This document shows positions 23,694-32,184 of a stretch of 45,781 bases of DNA, piece by piece. Below the pieces are notes generated by a model. It was not told where the DNA came from. It saw nothing but the letters and a program-made list of their open reading frames with translations, and made no database searches. The position numbers and the translations under genes were made by a program. Positions within the stretch are counted from its first letter, which is position 1; every line of letters starts with the position of its first letter. The stretch lies in assembly GCA_963205275.1 (NCBI GenBank), contig CAUJIH010000052.1:1-45781 (forward strand). Reading direction: 5' to 3'. Source of the stretch: Verrucomicrobiota bacterium (GTDB taxonomy: Bacteria > Verrucomicrobiota > Verrucomicrobiia > Verrucomicrobiales > DEV007).

Positions 23694-24371
23694 ATGGATT
23701 GGATCAAATCTCTTCTCGACATCGTTCTGCACTTGCAGGACCACCTTTTTCAGTTGACTCAACAATATGGTAACTGGATCTACGCGATCCTTTTTGTCAT
23801 TATTTTCTGCGAGACCGGACTGGTGGTAACACCCTTTCTTCCGGGCGATTCTCTCTTGTTCGCGGTTGGTGCACTAGCGGCGGATGTGGCGAGTGGGCTG
23901 AACGTATGGACGGGTTCCAGTCTGATCTTTATAGCGGCTGTGCTGGGTGACGGAGTCAATTACTCGGTAGGGAAATACGCTGGTGCGAAGCTGTCAGCCC
24001 GATTCCCTCGCCTCATTCAGCAAAAGCATCTCGACTACACAGCGGAGTTCTTTGAAAAATACGGCGGAAAGACGATTATTTTGGCGCGGTTTGTCCCCAT
24101 CGTGAGGACATTCGCCCCTTTTGTCGCCGGATCGGGAACCATGCACTACCCGCGATTCATGCTGTTTAACGTCACCGGAGCGCTTCTCTGGGTAGGACTC
24201 ATCGTATCGGCAGGCTGGTTTTTTGGAAGCATTCCGATTGTGAAAAAGAACTTCGAGGTCGTAGTGATCGGAATCATTTTCATTTCTGTTCTACCGATGG
24301 CCTTCGAGCTTTGGAAGGCACGACGCAAAAAAGCTCGCGAGCCAAAAACTGAAATGGCTGAGGCGGATTGA
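23694..24371 (+). CDS. DedA-family membrane protein (VTT domain)
   Basis: The 225-residue membrane protein shows the DedA signatures: the re-entrant loop TPFLPGDSLLFAVGAL (about residues 46-61), then ARFVPIVRTFAPFVAGSG, with the conserved Arg pair and Phe-X-Pro. Hydrophobic helices lie at both ends, with a basic C-terminal tail. DedA proteins act in membrane homeostasis, proton-dependent resistance, and in some cases lipid-carrier recycling. The start ATG is followed by DWIKSLLDIVL, without a signal peptide. It is a single gene flanked by a convergent set of small ORFs. Confidence 0.92.
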   Translation: MDWIKSLLDIVLHLQDHLFQLTQQYGNWIYAILFVIIFCETGLVVTPFLPGDSLLFAVGALAADVASGLNVWTGSSLIFIAAVLGDGVNYSVGKYAGAKLSARFPRLIQQKHLDYTAEFFEKYGGKTIILARFVPIVRTFAPFVAGSGTMHYPRFMLFNVTGALLWVGLIVSAGWFFGSIPIVKKNFEVVVIGIIFISVLPMAFELWKARRKKAREPKTEMAEAD

Positions 24372-24446
24372 TCGCAGTGTAGCATCTACGTCCTGTGTGT
24401 GCCACTTTGGTTCGCCACAGAGCTATCCACTCCACTCCATGCTGGG

Positions 24447-24776
24447 TCACACCCATTTCAGGCCTGCATGAGGAATCTTCCTTTCGTCATGTTTTTCTCT
24501 GCCGTACTCTTGTCTTCCGTAATGATCCCGGCTTTGACGCGGAGATAATTTTGGATGCTCCCAGCGACTCCGTGAAATAATGCTGGAGAAGAAGTGAGGG
24601 AGACTGTAACTGGAAATTGGTCTTGAGAAGACTCGATGCACGAAGCGCTTGTTGCGTGAAGGAGAATCGTCTTTGACGATGATCGAAGGATGAAATTGCC
24701 TGACAGATGTGGATTGCGGATTCGAAAGTCGAGCGAGAAGCGATTGCAGAAGGCGAGTTTCCTCGTCTTTATTCAC
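24447..24776 (-). CDS. Uncertain ORF overlapping the acidic small ORF (GTG start)
   Basis: A GTG at 24776 overlaps the TGA of the acidic ORF as GTGA and opens 109 codons, starting MNKDEETRLLQSLLARLSNP. The start is plausible as protein, but from about residue 45 the composition becomes unnatural (Ser/Arg/His-rich). In the next frame the same DNA stays open from the acidic ORF's stop to 24458 and reads more like protein at its end (ALFHGVAGSIQNYLRVKAGI). A frameshifted or decaying gene would explain both. I cannot say which frame is used. Confidence 0.25.
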   Translation of the reverse strand: MNKDEETRLLQSLLARLSNPQSTSVRQFHPSIIVKDDSPSRNKRFVHRVFSRPISSYSLPHFFSSIISRSRWEHPKLSPRQSRDHYGRQEYGREKHDERKIPHAGLKWV

Positions 24777-24913
24777 TCCTCTGACTGATCTTTTGGTTCC
24801 GCCTCAGACTTTTCCATCTCGTACTCTTCATCAGACGGACTGTCCGGCATGAAGAATTCTTCTGCGAATTCATAGTCCTCATCGCCCCACCTGAACGTAT
24901 CGTCGTCGCTCAT
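24773..24913 (-). CDS. 46-residue strongly acidic small protein
   Basis: An ATG at 24913 opens 46 codons: MSDDDTFRWGDEDYEFAEEF, then FMPDSPSDEEYEMEKSEAEP, ending KDQSEE. Aromatic residues are set in an acidic background, a composition typical of small acidic chaperone-like or binding proteins rather than of chance frames. It lies 83 bp past the 82-residue ORF, in the same direction as gltX. No family is recognised. Confidence 0.45.
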   Translation of the reverse strand: MSDDDTFRWGDEDYEFAEEFFMPDSPSDEEYEMEKSEAEPKDQSEE

Positions 24914-24996
24914 ACCAAAACTTAAATTAGGAATTCGGGAAATTCTACTAAGAAAGAATCGGTTACGAATATTTTTACTGGATCAGATGACAGGTA

Positions 24997-25245
24997 TTAT
25001 TCTCCTTCCACTTGCGATGCGGGTGGTGTGTAATAGCCCCGCAGAGTCCGCAGGTGGCCTTGGATAATCGAGATAATCTGCTCCACCGGCAGACTCCCCT
25101 TGTGCAGCTCGAAAATCGACACCAACAAAGCCAACTCGATATCCACAGGACGAGCACTCACACTCCGCATCTCGCGTAGTAGTTCGAGCGATTTTGCTTC
25201 GGCGACTTTGTAGGCTTCGAAATTGGCTTCCAGTGGTGATGTCAT
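24997..25245 (-). CDS. Small helical protein downstream of gltX
   Basis: I do not recognise this 82-residue protein. It reads as amphipathic helices: FEAYKVAEAKSLELLREMRS, then DIELALLVSIFELHKGSL and QIISIIQGHLRTLRGYY, with a flexible end. This is normal protein composition and the frame alternatives are worse. It starts 100 bp after gltX in the same direction and may be in the same transcript. It is cytoplasmic by sequence. Confidence 0.55.
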   Translation of the reverse strand: MTSPLEANFEAYKVAEAKSLELLREMRSVSARPVDIELALLVSIFELHKGSLPVEQIISIIQGHLRTLRGYYTPPASQVEGE

Positions 25246-25345
25246 GTTCCACTCATTTCCGGATTAGAGCGACTGTCAAGGGGGCTTCGGCGGAGAATCT
25301 CTCGCTTCCTTGCGCTTTTTCTCTGCGCCAGGATCGATTGAGTTC

Positions 25346-26728
25346 TCAGGAATCTTGCTGGTCGTCTTTCGGGAGGAATTGATCGACGAAATCAGATAGA
25401 CGATGCAGTGTTGCGTCACGTCCGATCAGCGCCAGTGCTGGGATCAGATCGACTCCAGTCGCCTGACCCATGATCGCTACCCGGCAGGGCAGCATCAAGG
25501 CTCCCAGCTTCGCTCCGATTCCTGTGGCCGCGCCGGACAATGCATCGTGCAGTCCCTGTTCCGTCCACTCCAGAGCGTCTGATTCGAAAGCTGTGTGGAG
25601 TGCCTGAATGAGTTCTTTGATATTCGCACGAGAGATCACTTTTTCCACCGATGCCGAATCCCATGAAATCGAAGAGTTGAATATAACAGAGATCACTCCC
25701 GGAATATCTGCCAGCACCTGCACTCGATCTTTCGCCAGTTCTAGGGCGCGAGGGATACGAGAATCATTCGGATCGATCCCGGCCTTATCTAAAAAGGGAG
25801 CTGCGAATTCCTCCAAACTCTTCGTGGGCAGATGGCGGAGATGTTCGGCATTCACCCATCGGCACTTTTCGTAATCAAATTTCGAGTTGGAACGATTGAT
25901 TCCCTTCAGATCAAAACGCTCAACCAATTCGCTGAGGGAGAAAATCTCCTTGTCCTCCTTCGGCGACCAACCCAGTAAAGCCATGTAATTGTCCACGCCT
26001 TCGGGGAGAAAGCCCGCTTCCTGATACTCGTGAATCAGCGCCCCTTGGTCTCGCTTACTCATTTTAGAACCGCTCGGGTTCAAGTTCAGCGGGATGTGTG
26101 CGAACTGCGGAGGAGTAGCGTCGAATGCCTCGAACAGAGCCAAGTGTTTCGGCGTGTTTGAGAGGTGGTCTTCTCCACGCATCACATGGGTGATCCCCAT
26201 TTCCAGATCATCGATCACGTTCACGAAGTGGAAAATGTAACCACCGTTCGGACGGCGAATTACGAAGTCAGGATTGGCATCGAGCTCGCGACCCAGTTCG
26301 GCATCGTAGCGGCGAGAGCCGGCAACTTTCAGGTTGGTCGAGACTTCGCCACAGACGATGTCGTTGACTGTGTAAGTCTTATCTGGCACACGAAAACGGA
26401 TCGCTCCTTCATCCTCATACGCCAGACCTGCCGCTTCTAGACGGGCGAGGTAGCGATCATAAATCGCGGTACGCTCACTTTGAAAATAAGGCCCACAGGG
26501 ACCACCGACATCCGGGCCTTCGTCCCAATCGAGCTTCAGCCAGCGGAGTCCGTCGAGGATGATGCGAATCGAATCCTGCGTGCTGCGCTCCGTGTCGGTG
26601 TCCTCGATGCGCAGGAGGAATGTCCCTCCGTGATGACGGGCGAAAAGCCAGTTATAAAGGGCTGTGCGGGCTCCTCCGATATGAAGAAAACCAGTGGGTG
26701 AAGGGGCAAAACGGGTGCGGACAGTCAT
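25346..26728 (-). CDS. gltX: Glutamyl-tRNA synthetase
   Basis: This class I synthetase charges tRNA-Glu. The start is taken at the ATG at 26728 (MTVRTRFAPSPTGFLHIGGA), because the family begins just before RFAPSPTG; a further 7 codons upstream are non-conserved. It shows the HIGH-type motif HIGG (16-19), RIEDTDTERS, MRGEDHLSNTPKH and the KMSKS loop as SKMSKRDQGA. At 460 residues it is slightly short and the anticodon-binding half is typical. Whether it is discriminating or non-discriminating cannot be read from sequence. The stop is followed by small unknown ORFs. Confidence 0.96.
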   Translation of the reverse strand: MTVRTRFAPSPTGFLHIGGARTALYNWLFARHHGGTFLLRIEDTDTERSTQDSIRIILDGLRWLKLDWDEGPDVGGPCGPYFQSERTAIYDRYLARLEAAGLAYEDEGAIRFRVPDKTYTVNDIVCGEVSTNLKVAGSRRYDAELGRELDANPDFVIRRPNGGYIFHFVNVIDDLEMGITHVMRGEDHLSNTPKHLALFEAFDATPPQFAHIPLNLNPSGSKMSKRDQGALIHEYQEAGFLPEGVDNYMALLGWSPKEDKEIFSLSELVERFDLKGINRSNSKFDYEKCRWVNAEHLRHLPTKSLEEFAAPFLDKAGIDPNDSRIPRALELAKDRVQVLADIPGVISVIFNSSISWDSASVEKVISRANIKELIQALHTAFESDALEWTEQGLHDALSGAATGIGAKLGALMLPCRVAIMGQATGVDLIPALALIGRDATLHRLSDFVDQFLPKDDQQDS

Positions 26729-26838
26729 GTCACTGTGAAGGTGGCGCAAGCTCGCGATGAATCAAGGGAACAGGAGAAAATCGCCTAATGGAATGTAATC
26801 ATTGGCGAGATGGCGACCAATTTGCGATGGAGCCTGCT

Positions 26839-27981
26839 TTACTGGCTCATTTTCTCCGTTTGAGGCAAGTAATCTTCGATTTCAAATGGCCATCCGCTCC
26901 CATCGCGCTTTTCAGCCGAGTTCGGAGTCGTCCAGAAGGTGACGAGTTGTAAGCGATCTCCCTTCTCCAACTCTTTCGCTAAAGCTTGTCCGAGAGCACG
27001 TCGCTTGATTGGGTCGGGATAGTAGTAGGTCTCGGCGAAGCCGTAGGGAGCGTGGATCCCGAGATCGGCTAGGGCGGCATCGGCATCGTCGAGGATACGA
27101 GTCAGAACTTGACTTTCCGACCATTGTTCATTGGCAGTGAAATAGCAGGAGAAATCGATGCGCGAAGGGATAGGTAATTGATGATCCACCATGAACTTCA
27201 GAGTCCGATAGACATGAAACATCGGACGACGACCGTGAAGAGCAGGGTAGTGGGAGTCACGATAGGCGTTATCCATGGCCTTTTCTGCTGTCTGCACTAC
27301 GATGAAATAGAGCGATGGCTCGAATCCAGCCGCTTTCACACGAGTGACGAAGTCTGGGTAGTGCTGAATGAGAAACCAATCCTGATTCTTTCGACCGAAG
27401 GTGTTCACCTCGCCATCGAGGTAAAGCCGATGCACGACGAGAGTTCCGTCTTTGCCTCGAATATCTTTCACCGCATCGATCAATCGATCCACGGACAGGC
27501 GAACTCGCCGTGTGAATTCCTCGGCAGGTAGGTTCATCGAGCCAAGTCCGGTCTCGGGCGTGCCGTCAGAGTATCGAGCGGATCCCAGCCAGAGGAAGCA
27601 TAGATCCAGTCGCAGACTGGTTCCTCGTGAGGTGCTCACTGCTGCTACATCCTGTGCGTATTGACGGAGGTTTTTCGCCTCCTGCTCAGAAAGAGGAAAG
27701 TGCGCGCGCCATGTTTCACCGTGGTCCGGTCTCCCCGGTGAGACGACCAGCCAGATCCGGGTGGAAATTACGGTCGCTCCGCGTTCTGCCATATTTGAGA
27801 TCTGCCTTCGGACTTCTGCACGAATTTCTGGCTGATGGTAGATCGTTAAAAATGATGTCTTTGTGAAATCCGGCGAGATGGCGTGATAATCGACGCCCAC
27901 ATCCCAAGCTTGTGCGGAAAGAGTGCTGAGAAAGAAAATCGCGACGAGGAGGCGCAGAGGTTTGGAAAGGTGTGTAGGCAT
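26839..27981 (-). CDS. Secreted TIM-barrel-like protein, glycoside hydrolase-like
   Basis: The start is set at the ATG at 27981, which opens a signal peptide (MPTHLSKPLRLLVAIFFLST...AQA). The long upstream extension overlaps the preceding gene. The mature part alternates strands and helices like a (beta/alpha)8 barrel, with acidic residues at strand ends: LYLDGEVNTFG, DFVTRVKAAGFEPSLYFIVV, RIDFSCYFTANEQWSES and GFAETYYYPDP. This suggests a clan-A-like glycosidase or a binding relative, but no family is recognised. It is last of a four-gene minus-strand operon, 31 bp behind the BNR protein. Periplasmic. Confidence 0.6.
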   Translation of the reverse strand: MPTHLSKPLRLLVAIFFLSTLSAQAWDVGVDYHAISPDFTKTSFLTIYHQPEIRAEVRRQISNMAERGATVISTRIWLVVSPGRPDHGETWRAHFPLSEQEAKNLRQYAQDVAAVSTSRGTSLRLDLCFLWLGSARYSDGTPETGLGSMNLPAEEFTRRVRLSVDRLIDAVKDIRGKDGTLVVHRLYLDGEVNTFGRKNQDWFLIQHYPDFVTRVKAAGFEPSLYFIVVQTAEKAMDNAYRDSHYPALHGRRPMFHVYRTLKFMVDHQLPIPSRIDFSCYFTANEQWSESQVLTRILDDADAALADLGIHAPYGFAETYYYPDPIKRRALGQALAKELEKGDRLQLVTFWTTPNSAEKRDGSGWPFEIEDYLPQTEKMSQ

Positions 27982-28012
27982 AATGAGGTAATCACCATTG
28001 ATCGTTGGATTC

Positions 28013-29200
28013 TCAGGATTTGGGAACGAAGTATGTGCGCCATGCGGCAGGTGCTCCCTCCGGAGATTCTGTCCAGGCAATGACGAAGCCCTGATCTGTC
28101 ATCACGACCAGTGGATGGTTCGCTGATGGATCGGTGTTGGGGACTGAAATAGGGGTGCTCCATTCGCTTTGGTTCCGACCAGACAGGGTATAGCGCAGGA
28201 CGGAACCCTCGTGAGTTCTCTCCTGCCAGATGGCAAGAAGCGTGCCGTCCTTTGCCGCCGTGAGATCGGGATGAATCGCATTTTTATCCGCGAGTCGATG
28301 AGGCTTTTCGCCAAGACTGACGAAATACACGCCTGTCGAGCCTTCACGCCCTGTCCAGACGACAGAATGAATTCCGCTATCGGTGATGACAAGTCCTCCA
28401 CCGGTGTGTGGACAGGCTTCAATCTGCCAACCGAATTCACCAGCAGAGACGGGCTTTTGCCAGACTCGTTTCTCTGTGGTGACGACTTTCATATCTCGTG
28501 GATTGTGATCACGGAAGAGGACGGCGATTTCTCCCTTGGCTCCAATGGCGAGGGTATTGCGACAACATTCACAAGTGTCCGCCTTGAGCGTGCGGTTGAT
28601 GCTCCAACTTTTGCCCTGATCCGAGCTTTCTGCATAGCGGAGGCCCTGACGTCCGTCACGACTGTCGAGCCAGACCATGTGAAAGTGTCCGGAAGTATCG
28701 ACAGCTAGATCGATGAAGGAGTGTCCTGTAGTCAGGCCATCGTCGGCGGGATTAGGGCCGGGATGCCAGGAGAGTCCGCCGTCCTCCGAGAGGGCGGTGA
28801 CGATCGGGCCAGATCCGTATTCGCCGGTACCACCGATGGACCAAGCGGCGACCAGATGATCTCCGTAAGCGGCAATCTGTGGATCAAAGCCGCGGACAGG
28901 GTGGTTCGGCATGGGGTGCCCGCTGTCGATGGGATGAGATTGGCTCCAAGTTTTTCCATCGTCGGCAGAGCTGCGATGGATCATGTGCAGGACGTGTTCC
29001 GGATCGGATTCGACCGTGAGCAGATGAATGCGTTGCCCGTCAGAGTATAGATCGATCGTCTGCGTCCCGGTCAGCGTGGGGGAGGAATGTCCGTTTTTCG
29101 CCGCATGATCGCTACCGGCATGATGCTGGGCCTGAAGGGTGGTGGAAACGATCCACGACAGGAGAACGAGGAGGACAAGGCGGGACCGCAGGGGCTTCAT
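28013..29200 (-). CDS. Secreted BNR/sialidase-fold protein with His/Cys metal-type motifs
   Basis: The signal peptide (MKPLRSRLVLLVLLSWIVST...LQA) is followed by a His-rich segment QHHAGSDHAAKNGH. A sialidase-type beta-propeller follows with Asp-box/BNR motifs: SADDGKTW, SEDGGLSW and SSDQGKSW. It also has CECC at residues 210-213 and CPH at 263-265, a pairing I recall from a widespread family annotated 'exo-alpha-sialidase' that is probably not a sialidase. The sialidase catalytic residues (FRIP Arg and nucleophile Tyr pair) are not evident. The His and Cys clusters suggest metal binding. It lies between the TonB receptor and the barrel-like gene. Confidence 0.75.
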   Translation of the reverse strand: MKPLRSRLVLLVLLSWIVSTTLQAQHHAGSDHAAKNGHSSPTLTGTQTIDLYSDGQRIHLLTVESDPEHVLHMIHRSSADDGKTWSQSHPIDSGHPMPNHPVRGFDPQIAAYGDHLVAAWSIGGTGEYGSGPIVTALSEDGGLSWHPGPNPADDGLTTGHSFIDLAVDTSGHFHMVWLDSRDGRQGLRYAESSDQGKSWSINRTLKADTCECCRNTLAIGAKGEIAVLFRDHNPRDMKVVTTEKRVWQKPVSAGEFGWQIEACPHTGGGLVITDSGIHSVVWTGREGSTGVYFVSLGEKPHRLADKNAIHPDLTAAKDGTLLAIWQERTHEGSVLRYTLSGRNQSEWSTPISVPNTDPSANHPLVVMTDQGFVIAWTESPEGAPAAWRTYFVPKS

Positions 29201-29266
29201 GAGAGAGTTTCGGCGAGATAATGGGAGGGGATTCGTAGAATATGTTACGAACTCGTGTGGCTGTCG

Positions 29267-31567
29267 TTACCATTTCCATTCAAATCCAGCGTAAATGCCG
29301 CGCCCGTCGCCCGGCAGGTAGATTCCCTCACCGGCATAGGTGCTCACGACGCTCGTAGTAGCGGCGTAAATCTCATCGGTGAGATTTTTCGCTTCGACGA
29401 AGGCGGACCATCCACGCTCACTGCGGTAGCCCACTTTGAACCCTAGCAGGGCGTAGGAATCCGCGAACTCGGTGCCAGCAGAGTCTACGCTGTAATCGCT
29501 GGGTACCCACTCGACGTTGGGGCCGAGATATAGTCCGCTGGGGTGTTCGTAGAGCAATTCGGCACGGTAATAGTGCTGCGGGACACCGGGGAGGCGATTG
29601 TCACCATAGGTGGCGTCTCGGTCGAAGCGAAAATCGTTCCAGAGATAGTGCTGACGTAGAATCAGACGGTCGTCTTCTGATCGGATGGGAGCTTTGTCAG
29701 AGACGCCTTTGTTTCCGAGCTCTGAGGAACTAGCCCAGCTTCTGGCGAAGAGTCCAGAGGCCAGCTCGAGTTCCAGCGACGCTTCGATGCCCTGGTGCAT
29801 CGTGTCATTCGCATTGACGGTTTGCGTCAGGCCGGGAGCGAGCTGGTAGGAGAGAAGCTCACCGTCGATGGCTGCATGATACCAAGCGATATCCCAGGCG
29901 ATACGGTCAGTCTGGCCTCGGGTACCGATTTCGAAGCTGGTCGCTGTCTGCGCATCGAGTTGGACCAATCCAGGTGCTCCGAAGTTCGCCTCAACGAGTT
30001 CTCCAAAAGACGGTGGCTCGAAGCTGCGGCTGATATTGGCATAGATTTGCGATTTTGGAGTGACATCCCAGAGCAATCCGACTTTCGGTGAAAAGGATGT
30101 CCAGTCTTGCTTGTCGCTGCTATCAGGGCCGAAAGGAAAGCGATCCTCATTTTTCCGATCTGCATGACTGAACTGCCCCCCGACAACAAAGGCCGCTTTC
30201 GGAGCGAAATAGTGCACATTTTGCGCGTAGAAATCCACGTTAAGTGAGGTCTGATGACTGTCGGAGAATTTCGTCCCGCGTCGGCCATAAACATTGGCAA
30301 AGCGCAAGTCGTCTACGATTCCGTACGTCGGTGCAAATCCGGCGACAAAGTGATTTTCTCGACCGTAGAGATCGGCGTCGTTTTCGTAACGAAAATCCAA
30401 GCCGAAGTCGTCACTAACCTGATCGATGACGAATAGAATGGGATGATCGAGATTCTTATGCGACCAGAAGGAACTGATGCTGAATCGGGATTCGTCGAAT
30501 TCCCATACCGTGCGATTGGCGAGACGGAACAGGTCGAAGTTTCGCTCCCAGTCACTCGAAACCCGATCAAAGATGACGACGGCGGGATTATTTTGCAGGA
30601 AGGATGGCACTCGGGTTGCCTGGCGTGGATTGGCCAGCATTTCCGCTTTGGTGAGTTCCCCCGGGATCTCGGAATGGCTGTGAGCGTAGGTGAGGTAAAA
30701 GCGCGTCTCCACGCCAGGAGCGAGGGTCTGACCGAAGTTGGTGAACAGTCGTTGATTGCTCTGCACGGAGTGATCGCGGAATCCGTCACTCTCAGAGTGA
30801 GTCAGGCTGAGATAGGCGTCGCTGTCTCCGGAGACGGTTCCACCGCTGACTTGGGCGCGAATCGAGTCGAAACTGCCGTATTCCAGTCGTGTGCTGATTC
30901 CAGGTGCACTGTGTCCGGTATGAGAGACGAAGTCGATGGCGCCGCCTAGCGTAGTGGCCCCGTATTCTAGTGCATTCGCCCCGCGATAGACGCTGATGTA
31001 TTGCGTCGATAGGGGTTCGACCGCCTGAAAGTCAAAGGAGCCGTCGGCGAGATTCAGAGGTACGCCATCCTGCATTAGCTTTAGCCCACGCCCGTGGAAG
31101 GTGCGCTGGATGCCGGAACCGCGGATCGACAGGCGAGATTCTTCCGCTCCGTATCGCGGCTGAACGAAGACGCCGGGAGCGTAGTCCAGAGCGTCCTTGA
31201 GAGTGGTAGCGCGCCCTCGGCGATAATCCTCGGCGTCGATCACTGCGACCCCGCCGGGCGTGAGACGCAGCGTTTCACGAATATCCTGAAGCGACGGTGT
31301 GGTTAGAGAGGGAGCTTGCGGAAGAATATCGTCGATGATGAGCGGAGCGGATTCCGCAGGGGGAGCCGGGGCTGGTGCAGGCTGCGGAGTCGGGCGGGAC
31401 GCTGGCTTGGGAGCTGGAGCGGGTGCGCTTTCAACCACCGTAGTGGGCAGGGCAGCTTCTGAAGCAGTATCCTGTGAATAAGAGGAAGTGATCAATAGGG
31501 TTTCGACAAATATGCACAAGAGAAAAATAAATGATCGTATGAACAGTTTTTGAAAAATGAAATCCAT
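29267..31567 (-). CDS. TonB-dependent outer-membrane receptor (FecA-like)
   Basis: The start is set at the ATG at 31567, which opens the signal peptide MDFIFQKLFIRSFIFLLCIF...YSQ; the longer GTG start has no sense. After the signal comes a Pro/Ala-rich linker of about 40 residues. The plug domain follows (LKDALDYAPGVFVQPRYGAE, SRLSIRGSG, GLKLMQDGVPLNLADGSFDF, YRGANALEYGATTLGGAID), then a 22-strand-type barrel ending in the aromatic YAGFEWKW. It binds and imports a ligand using TonB energy. The substrate is not given by sequence; FecA-like plug features suit a metal chelate. Second in the operon. Confidence 0.92.
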   Translation of the reverse strand: MDFIFQKLFIRSFIFLLCIFVETLLITSSYSQDTASEAALPTTVVESAPAPAPKPASRPTPQPAPAPAPPAESAPLIIDDILPQAPSLTTPSLQDIRETLRLTPGGVAVIDAEDYRRGRATTLKDALDYAPGVFVQPRYGAEESRLSIRGSGIQRTFHGRGLKLMQDGVPLNLADGSFDFQAVEPLSTQYISVYRGANALEYGATTLGGAIDFVSHTGHSAPGISTRLEYGSFDSIRAQVSGGTVSGDSDAYLSLTHSESDGFRDHSVQSNQRLFTNFGQTLAPGVETRFYLTYAHSHSEIPGELTKAEMLANPRQATRVPSFLQNNPAVVIFDRVSSDWERNFDLFRLANRTVWEFDESRFSISSFWSHKNLDHPILFVIDQVSDDFGLDFRYENDADLYGRENHFVAGFAPTYGIVDDLRFANVYGRRGTKFSDSHQTSLNVDFYAQNVHYFAPKAAFVVGGQFSHADRKNEDRFPFGPDSSDKQDWTSFSPKVGLLWDVTPKSQIYANISRSFEPPSFGELVEANFGAPGLVQLDAQTATSFEIGTRGQTDRIAWDIAWYHAAIDGELLSYQLAPGLTQTVNANDTMHQGIEASLELELASGLFARSWASSSELGNKGVSDKAPIRSEDDRLILRQHYLWNDFRFDRDATYGDNRLPGVPQHYYRAELLYEHPSGLYLGPNVEWVPSDYSVDSAGTEFADSYALLGFKVGYRSERGWSAFVEAKNLTDEIYAATTSVVSTYAGEGIYLPGDGRGIYAGFEWKW

Positions 31568-31687
31568 AAAAGAAAAAATGATAAAACAGAGAGTAAGAGA
31601 CACATCGGATGTCACCTCTGACTCGGGTGACGATGTGAAAGAACGAAGGCTCCGGCACTCAGACCGTTGCTTCAGGGCAGGGGACTC

Positions 31688-32071
31688 TCAGGACTGCCAA
31701 GGCGGCGGGGTGGGTAAGGTCAATCGGATGGAAGACAGTTCATCCGAGGTCGAAAAATAGAAGAGGTCTGTCGAGATCACTGGCGGCAATGGGTTCACAG
31801 CGGGCAGGATCGCAATCAGTTGGGAGATCAGAAGGGTGGGTTGCTGATCGCCCTCATCTTGCTGACCCTTTTCGACGGTGTGGCACAGATTGCAGGGGTG
31901 CTCGCCATCAAAAGTCTTTCCGAGTGCTTCCAGCAGAGAATCTGATCGCTGGTTTTCTACGAACATATCCACCCAAGCCACTGTCTGCAATGCCAGCCAG
32001 TGCCCGCCTATCAGATGTAGGCAGGCAATCAGAGCCAGAGACTTAGCAGCGAGGGATCTCACGAGGGGCAC
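31688..32071 (-). CDS. Small exported CxxC protein, DUF2946-like
   Basis: The 127-residue protein has a hydrophobic N-terminus (SLALIACLHLIGGHWLALQT) and the motif HPCNLCHTVEKG at about residues 58-69. It ends in a Pro-rich TLPTPPPWQS. This layout (signal, short soluble part, Cys pair with His, Pro-rich end) resembles small periplasmic proteins encoded beside copper or TonB-receptor genes (DUF2946-like). I am not certain of the family. It is first in the operon, 120 bp upstream of the TonB receptor, and probably binds a metal or acts in thiol exchange. Confidence 0.6.
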   Translation of the reverse strand: MPLVRSLAAKSLALIACLHLIGGHWLALQTVAWVDMFVENQRSDSLLEALGKTFDGEHPCNLCHTVEKGQQDEGDQQPTLLISQLIAILPAVNPLPPVISTDLFYFSTSDELSSIRLTLPTPPPWQS

Positions 32072-32184
32072 AGTCTAGAGAAGTTTCCGAGTCTTGCAAG
32101 TGAAAACTAAGGATTCGCTACACGATGACTGATTCCACGATCAGCTGCCTCCCACCCAGACTGAGATGTTTGTAGCACTTCTTC

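Noticed and set aside
24395..24580. 61-codon plus-strand ORF after dedA
   Set aside because: Cys/His/Ser-rich with no pattern; overlaps the uncertain minus-strand frames and is not better than chance.
30443..30949. 168-codon plus-strand ORF
   Set aside because: Antisense to the barrel of the TonB receptor; long open antisense frames are frequent in this window.
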